NCBI RefSeq assembly: GCF_007858475.1
Contig: NZ_VIGX01000001.1
Coordinates: 372,001 to 436,000, forward strand
DNA from: Tsukamurella conjunctivitidis
GTDB taxonomy: Bacteria; Actinomycetota; Actinomycetes; Mycobacteriales; Mycobacteriaceae
Length of the DNA: 64,000 bases
Reading direction: 5' to 3'
Below, one piece after another: positions 59,637 through 64,000 of the stretch (position 1 is its first letter; the number at the start of each line of letters is the position of its first letter). Both the position numbers and the translations under genes were made by a program. The notes under the pieces are model-generated. The model was not told the DNA's origin and searched no databases. It saw only the letters and a program-made list of their open reading frames with translations.

Positions 59637-61100
59637 TCAGTGCGCTGCGGACGGTGCGGGTGCCGCGGTGGGCGTGGACACGGCGGCGGGGGAGGGGAAG
59701 TCGAGCGTGCTCAGCGCGGCGGTGCCCGGCACGGCGTATCCCGTTCCGGCCTCGGCGTCCGAGATCTTGACCGCGTCGTCGGTGCGCGTGAGGTCCCGGC
59801 CCACCGTCTCGGGGAGGAGGAAGGTGCTCGCGGCGGTGATGGTGCACAGCGCCACCATGTACAGGCCGAGGACCAGCCAATTCCCGTGGGTGACCTTGAT
59901 CAGGTAGGCGCCGAGCACCCCGGCCACACCGCCGGCGAGGACGGCCGAGATCTCGCGGGCCATCGCCACGCCCAGGTAGCGGTGGCGCGCGCCGAACATC
60001 TCGGGGATCAGTGCGCACTGCGGACCGAGCATCGAGTTCACGCCCACGCCGATGCCGATCGCGATGACGGCGACCGCGACGGCGTGGTTGTGCAGGGTCA
60101 GTGCCCACCAGGCGGGCAGCGCGTAGACGAGGAGGAACAGGGCGCCGGCCCGGTAGACGATCCGGCGGCCGAACCGGTCCGAGAGGTGCCCGGTGAACGG
60201 GACGGAGAAGACCCCGATGAGCGAGCCGATCGTGACGCCCCAAGTGAGCACGCCCTTGTCGGCGCCGGGGCCGGTCACGCTCACGAAGAAGGACAATGCC
60301 AGTGCCTGGAACATGTACGAGCCGCCGTTCTCCGCCATCCGCAGGCCGATGCCCACGAGGACGCCGGGGAATCCGTGCTTGAACAGCTCGCGCACGGGCT
60401 TGTCGGCGACCTGCTCCTGCTTCTCCAACTCGACGAAGGTCGGCGTCTCCTGCAGCTTCATCCGGATCGCAACAGCCAGCAGGATCAGCAGGAAGGAGGA
60501 GAGGAACGGCACGCGCCAGCCCCAACTGAGCATGGCCTCCTCGGGCAGCATGCTGATGAGGGTGAACACCAGCGCGGCGAGCAGCGTGCCGGCCTGGATG
60601 CCGATGAACGGCAGCGCCGAGAAGAATCCGCGGCGTTTCACCGGCGCGTACTCGGCCATGAGCACCGTCGAGCCGGCCTGCTCGGCGCCGGCGCCGAAGC
60701 CCTGGAGCAGGCGCAGCGCCACCAGCATGATCGGCGCCCAGATCCCGATCGACTCGTACGTGGGCAGCAGGCCGATCAGGGTCGAGGCGCCGCCCATCAG
60801 CATGATCGTGATGACCAGGACCGCCTTGCGGCCCACCTTGTCGCCGAGGCGACCGAAGAACAGGCCGCCGAACGGGCGGGCGGCGAAGCCGACGCCGAAG
60901 GTCGCGAAGGCCGCCACCGTCGCCATCGCCGGGTCGCCCTGCGGGAAGAACAGCACGTTGAAGATCAGGGCGGTGGAGAGGCCGTACAGCGCGAAGTCGA
61001 AGTACTCGAGGGCGCTGCCGATGCTGGAGGCCAGGGTCGCGCGCGTGAGGTTCGCGGCGTACTCGGGGTCCTGTTCGGGCGAGGTGGTGGTGGTCGACAA
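59637..61100 (-). CDS. MFS transporter, metabolite:H+ symporter type
   Basis: 487 residues, 12 helices, of the ProP/ShiA/KgtP-type metabolite:H+ symporter group. SSIGSALEYFDFALYG, GVGFAARPFGGLFFGRLGDKVGRKAVLVITI (motif A) and LLQGFGAGAEQAGSTVLMAEYAP are characteristic. A C-terminal tail of about 45 residues is proline/alanine-rich. It is the first gene of a three-gene operon with the SDR and MDR genes, so gluconate- or idonate-type uptake is plausible. No regulator is adjacent. Confidence 0.85.
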   Translation of the reverse strand: MSTTTTSPEQDPEYAANLTRATLASSIGSALEYFDFALYGLSTALIFNVLFFPQGDPAMATVAAFATFGVGFAARPFGGLFFGRLGDKVGRKAVLVITIMLMGGASTLIGLLPTYESIGIWAPIMLVALRLLQGFGAGAEQAGSTVLMAEYAPVKRRGFFSALPFIGIQAGTLLAALVFTLISMLPEEAMLSWGWRVPFLSSFLLILLAVAIRMKLQETPTFVELEKQEQVADKPVRELFKHGFPGVLVGIGLRMAENGGSYMFQALALSFFVSVTGPGADKGVLTWGVTIGSLIGVFSVPFTGHLSDRFGRRIVYRAGALFLLVYALPAWWALTLHNHAVAVAVIAIGIGVGVNSMLGPQCALIPEMFGARHRYLGVAMAREISAVLAGGVAGVLGAYLIKVTHGNWLVLGLYMVALCTITAASTFLLPETVGRDLTRTDDAVKISDAEAGTGYAVPGTAALSTLDFPSPAAVSTPTAAPAPSAAH

Positions 61101-61153
61101 CGGCGTCTCCTTCGAACCATCGGCTCGTGACCGGCGTCACATCCGATGTCTCG

Positions 61154-61182
61154 AAGCTAACACTAGATCGAACGGTGTACAA
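61154..61182 (-). promoter_or_regulatory. Promoter of the MFS-SDR-MDR operon
   Basis: Minus strand: TTGTAC (61177-61182), 17-bp spacer, TAGCTT (61154-61159). An imperfect dyad with outer ACAC/GTGT arms lies between the elements (about 61161-61179) and may be a GntR-type operator. The remainder of the 61101-61289 gap holds no gene I would support. Confidence 0.55.
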
Positions 61183-61275
61183 CCAGCTGAACGATTTCGT
61201 GGAGCAGGAGTGCGCCCGCCGCGGCCTTCGGGGCCGCCGCGGCTCCCGAGTGAACCAGGACTCACCGGGATCGGT

Positions 61276-61281
61276 TAGTGT
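61276..61281 (+). promoter_or_regulatory. -10 of amino-acid permease gene
   Basis: TAGTGT ends 8 nt before the ATG at 61290; near-leaderless start. Confidence 0.5.
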
Positions 61282-61289
61282 CCCGAATC

Positions 61290-62762
61290 ATGACCACCTC
61301 ACCTGCGGCACCGTCGGACCCGGAGGAGGGTGAGCACCTCACCCGAGCCCTGAGCAATCGCCACATCCAGCTCATCGCCATCGGCGGCGCGATCGGCACC
61401 GGACTGTTCATGGGCTCCGGCAAGACGATCTCGGTCGCCGGGCCGTCGGTGATCCTCGTGTACATGGTGATCGGCTTCATGCTGTACTTCGTCATGCGCG
61501 CGATGGGCGAGCTGCTGCTCAGCCGCACCGGCTACCGCAACTTCTCCGACTTCGCCGGCGACATCCTCGGCCCGTGGGCCGCGCACTTCACCGGATGGAC
61601 CTACTGGTTCTGCTGGGTCGTGACCGCGGTGGCCGACGTGGTGGTCATCGCATCGGTCTACATCACCTTCTGGGCCAAGGACATTCCGCCGTGGATCCCC
61701 GCGGTCGCGGTGATAGTGCTGCTGATCGGCCTCAACCTGCCGACGGTCCGGGCCTTCGGCGAGACCGAGTTCTGGTTCGCCATGATCAAGATCGTCGCCA
61801 TCGTCGCGCTCATCATCGTCGGCGCGGTGCTCATCCTCACCGGCTTCGAGCACGACGGCGCCCGCGCCTCGCTCGCGAACCTGTGGGAGCACGGCGGCGT
61901 CTTCCCGCAGGGCTTCATGGGTTTCGTGGCGGGCTTCCAGATCGCGGTCTTCGCCTTCGTCGGCATCGAGCTCGTGGGCACCGCGGCGGCCGAGACCAAG
62001 AATCCCGAGAAGAACCTGCCCCGCGCGATCAACGCCATCCCGATCCGGATTCTGCTGTTCTACGTCGGCTCGCTCGTGATCCTCATGTCCGTGGTGCCGT
62101 GGGACCGGTTCAGCAAGGACGAGTCCCCGTTCGTCATGCTCTTCACGCTCGCCGGGCTCGGCGCCGCCGCGCACCTGGTGAACGCGGTCGTGCTGACCTC
62201 GGCCATGTCGTCCGCGAACTCGGGCATCTACTCCACCTCGCGCATGGTCTACGGCCTGGCGACCGAGGGCGACGCCCCCAGGATCTTCGCGAAGCTCTCC
62301 GGCCGCAAGGTGCCCCAGAACGCCCTCTTCCTCACGGGCGTGATGATGCTGTCGTCGGTGGTGCTGCTCGGCTTCGGCCTCGACAAGTCGGCCGGCTTCA
62401 CCGTGGTCACCACGGTCTCGTCGCTGTGCTTCATGTTCGTGTGGACCATCATCCTGGTCAGCTACCTCGTCTACCGCTGGCGCCGGCCGCAGCTGCACGC
62501 GGAGAGCGCCTTCAAGATGCCCCTCGGCACCGTAATGCCGTGGATCGTCTTCGCGTTCTTCCTCTTCCTGCTCTGGGCCTTCACCCGCGAGACCGACACG
62601 CTGCAGGCCATGCTGGTCACGCCGATCTGGTTCCTCATCGTCGGCGCCGCGTACCTCGTGCTGCGCCGCAACCCGGAGCACCTCGCCGCGCGTCGGGCTT
62701 TCGCCGCCCGCGTCGTGGAGGAGAAGAAGGCCGCCGCGCAGTGGCGGGCCGCGCAGCGCTGA
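61290..62762 (+). CDS. cycA: APC family permease, CycA-like (D-Ser/D-Ala/Gly)
   Basis: 490 residues, 12 helices. N-terminus LTRALSNRHIQLIAIGGAIGTGLFMGSG is the amino-acid:H+ symporter signature. FAFVGIELVGTAAAETKNPEKNLPRAIN is the conserved helix 6-loop. NSGIYSTSRMVYGLA is also typical. Overall pattern best fits CycA, which imports D-serine, D-alanine and glycine; related permeases (AnsP, GabP, AroP) share much of it. The ATG is preferred to a GTG 12 nt upstream because the TAGTGT -10 overlaps that GTG. Confidence 0.82.
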   Translation: MTTSPAAPSDPEEGEHLTRALSNRHIQLIAIGGAIGTGLFMGSGKTISVAGPSVILVYMVIGFMLYFVMRAMGELLLSRTGYRNFSDFAGDILGPWAAHFTGWTYWFCWVVTAVADVVVIASVYITFWAKDIPPWIPAVAVIVLLIGLNLPTVRAFGETEFWFAMIKIVAIVALIIVGAVLILTGFEHDGARASLANLWEHGGVFPQGFMGFVAGFQIAVFAFVGIELVGTAAAETKNPEKNLPRAINAIPIRILLFYVGSLVILMSVVPWDRFSKDESPFVMLFTLAGLGAAAHLVNAVVLTSAMSSANSGIYSTSRMVYGLATEGDAPRIFAKLSGRKVPQNALFLTGVMMLSSVVLLGFGLDKSAGFTVVTTVSSLCFMFVWTIILVSYLVYRWRRPQLHAESAFKMPLGTVMPWIVFAFFLFLLWAFTRETDTLQAMLVTPIWFLIVGAAYLVLRRNPEHLAARRAFAARVVEEKKAAAQWRAAQR

Positions 62763-62765
62763 TCC

Positions 62766-63977
62766 TCAGTCCTGCTCGGCGAGCATCGGCGCGTCCGGTC
62801 CCAGTGGGCGGTGCAGGAGCGAGCCGCGGGTGACCGCGGCTCGACCGAACCGGTGGCGCAGGGAGTCCATGGCCTGGTCGAGATCGGCGTCGTGCTCACC
62901 GCCGTCGAAGGGCAGTGCGAGCTGCACCGCCCCGTGGTTCTCCAGGTTCGCCAGCGACAGCCCGACCAGTGTGCAGCCGCGCTCGCGGACCAACGGCATG
63001 GCCTCGTCGAGCAGCGCGCGGGCCGTCGCGAGCACGATCTCCGTCTGATCAGTCGGTTCGCGGAGCGAACGTGACCGGGTCACCGCGGTGAAATCGTCGA
63101 ACCGCAGCCGCAGTTCGACGGTCCGCGTGACGCGCCCGGCGGCCCGCAGCCGCTCGCCCAGGCGGTCCACTATCGCGAGCGCGGTGCCCTCGATCTCGGC
63201 CTCCGACTTCGTCCGCCGCCCCAGCGCCCGCTGGGCGCCGATCGACCTGCGCCGCCGCCCGGTGTCGACGCGGCGCGGGTCGTGCGCCATCGCCAGCGCG
63301 TAGAGGTGGCGCGCGGTACCGCGCCCGAGGAAGGCGGCGAGGCGGTGCTCTCCGAGCTCCGCGATCTGCCCGACGGTGACGATCCCGACTTCGTGCAGGC
63401 GCGCCTCGGTCTTAGGGCCCACGCCCCACAGGCGCCGCACCGGGAGGGGGTGCAGGAACTGCAGCTCGGTGCCGGGCGCGACCTCCAGCAGCCCGTCGGG
63501 TTTGCCGACGGCACTCGCCACCTTCGCCAGGAACTTGCTGCGCGCGACGCCGACGGTGATCGGTAGCCCGACCTCGGCGCGCACCCGCTCGCGCAGCCGT
63601 GCCGCGATCTGCACGGGAGTGCCGCGGATGGCGCGGAGGCCGCCCACGTCGAGGAAGGCCTCGTCGACCGACAGCCCCTCCACCAGCGGGGTGGTGTCCC
63701 GGAAGATCTCGAAGACGCGGCGGCTCGCCTCCATGTACGCGTCGAACCGGGGCGGCTGGGTGATCGCGAAGGGGGCGAGCGCGAGGGCCTCGCGGTGCGG
63801 CATGGGGGAGCGCACGCCCTTCGCCTTCGCCTCGTAGCTCGCGGCGAGCACGACGCCCGAGCCCACGAGGACCGGGCGGCCCCGCAGCCACGGGTGGTCG
63901 CGCTGCTCGACCGAGGCGTAGAAGGAATCGAGATCGGCGTGCAGGATCGACGCCTCTGCCCGCACGTCCATCCGCAT
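62766..63977 (-). CDS. dinB: DNA polymerase IV (Y family)
   Basis: 403-residue translesion polymerase. N-terminal SILHADLDSFYASVEQRDHPWLRG carries the first catalytic Asp. LSVDEAFLDVGGLR carries the Asp-Glu pair, and YEAKAKGVRSPMPHREA follows the steric-gate region. HhH region: GVGPKTEARLHEVGIVTVGQIAEL. QLALPFDG near the C-terminus is a likely beta-clamp-binding motif. GATACT 6 nt before the ATG is a weak -10. A stop 3 nt from the permease stop makes the genes convergent. Confidence 0.92.
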   Translation of the reverse strand: MRMDVRAEASILHADLDSFYASVEQRDHPWLRGRPVLVGSGVVLAASYEAKAKGVRSPMPHREALALAPFAITQPPRFDAYMEASRRVFEIFRDTTPLVEGLSVDEAFLDVGGLRAIRGTPVQIAARLRERVRAEVGLPITVGVARSKFLAKVASAVGKPDGLLEVAPGTELQFLHPLPVRRLWGVGPKTEARLHEVGIVTVGQIAELGEHRLAAFLGRGTARHLYALAMAHDPRRVDTGRRRRSIGAQRALGRRTKSEAEIEGTALAIVDRLGERLRAAGRVTRTVELRLRFDDFTAVTRSRSLREPTDQTEIVLATARALLDEAMPLVRERGCTLVGLSLANLENHGAVQLALPFDGGEHDADLDQAMDSLRHRFGRAAVTRGSLLHRPLGPDAPMLAEQD

Positions 63978-64000
63978 GGCCGCAGTATCGCGCCCGGGTC

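Noticed and set aside
57814-61182. A 1122-codon open frame over three genes on the minus strand
   Set aside because: Only its last 343 codons encode a recognisable protein (the MDR enzyme). The rest is a GC-driven shadow of the SDR and MFS genes.
61127-61333. 68-codon plus-strand open frame in the operon-permease gap
   Set aside because: It runs across the promoter of the minus-strand operon into the permease start, and has no ribosome-binding site or recognisable motif.

Overview
This is a high-GC actinobacterial chromosome segment. Gene content and order point to a mycolic-acid bacterium of the order Mycobacteriales. My best guess is Tsukamurella or a close relative; that is inference from gene neighbourhoods, not a database match. 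Supporting content includes a RamB-type regulator beside isocitrate lyase, an XRE/HbhA pair, an LmeA-like DUF2993 protein, PhoP/PhoR next to a HIT protein, and the purine cluster purD-purB-purC-ptrB-purS-purQ-pepC. Two blocks match the Mycobacterium tuberculosis order as I recall it (about Rv0457c-Rv0483 and Rv0757-Rv0800), with unrelated genes between them. No prophage, CRISPR array or insertion sequence was seen.

Layout. 1-10 kb: start of an S9 peptidase, lpd, an orphan ectoine hydroxylase gene, ramB and icl (glyoxylate shunt), fadB2 and a flavin oxidoreductase/methyltransferase pair. 10-17 kb: LysR/SDR divergent pair, LtrA-like protein, PPK2 kinase, DUF445 protein, XRE-hbhA operon. 17-28 kb: hydrolase, purU/deoC, P450, LmeA-like protein, nitrilase, DUF2505 pair, murB, L,D-transpeptidase and transglutaminase (cell-envelope genes). 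28-33 kb: trehalose synthesis (small protein-otsA-otsB), ThrE exporter, tRNA-Thr. 33-39 kb: small metabolic and stress genes. 39-43 kb: phoP-phoR, HIT, ArsR-like regulator, secreted serine hydrolase. 43-57 kb: purine biosynthesis genes interleaved with peptidases and a marR-MFS drug exporter. 57-64 kb: idonate/gluconate-type operon, amino-acid permease, dinB.

Regulatory layout is compact. I found 24 genes whose TANNNT -10 hexamer ends 6-8 nt before the start codon, which predicts leaderless mRNAs. Several divergent pairs use overlapping -10 elements. Strong hairpins close many transcription units.

Most unusual signals: (1) the 9-mer CGACGGTGC (or its complement) occurs about 42 times by my manual count, on both strands and in all reading frames, sometimes as inverted pairs that form hairpins, much as DNA-uptake sequences do; (2) a DUF559-type nuclease-like gene inserted between purB and purC is flanked by two copies of a roughly 60-bp palindromic repeat, and two more palindromes of similar build occur elsewhere; (3) a 22-bp perfect palindrome lies between a serine hydrolase gene and purD; (4) a PhoP-box-like direct repeat lies just upstream of phoP.
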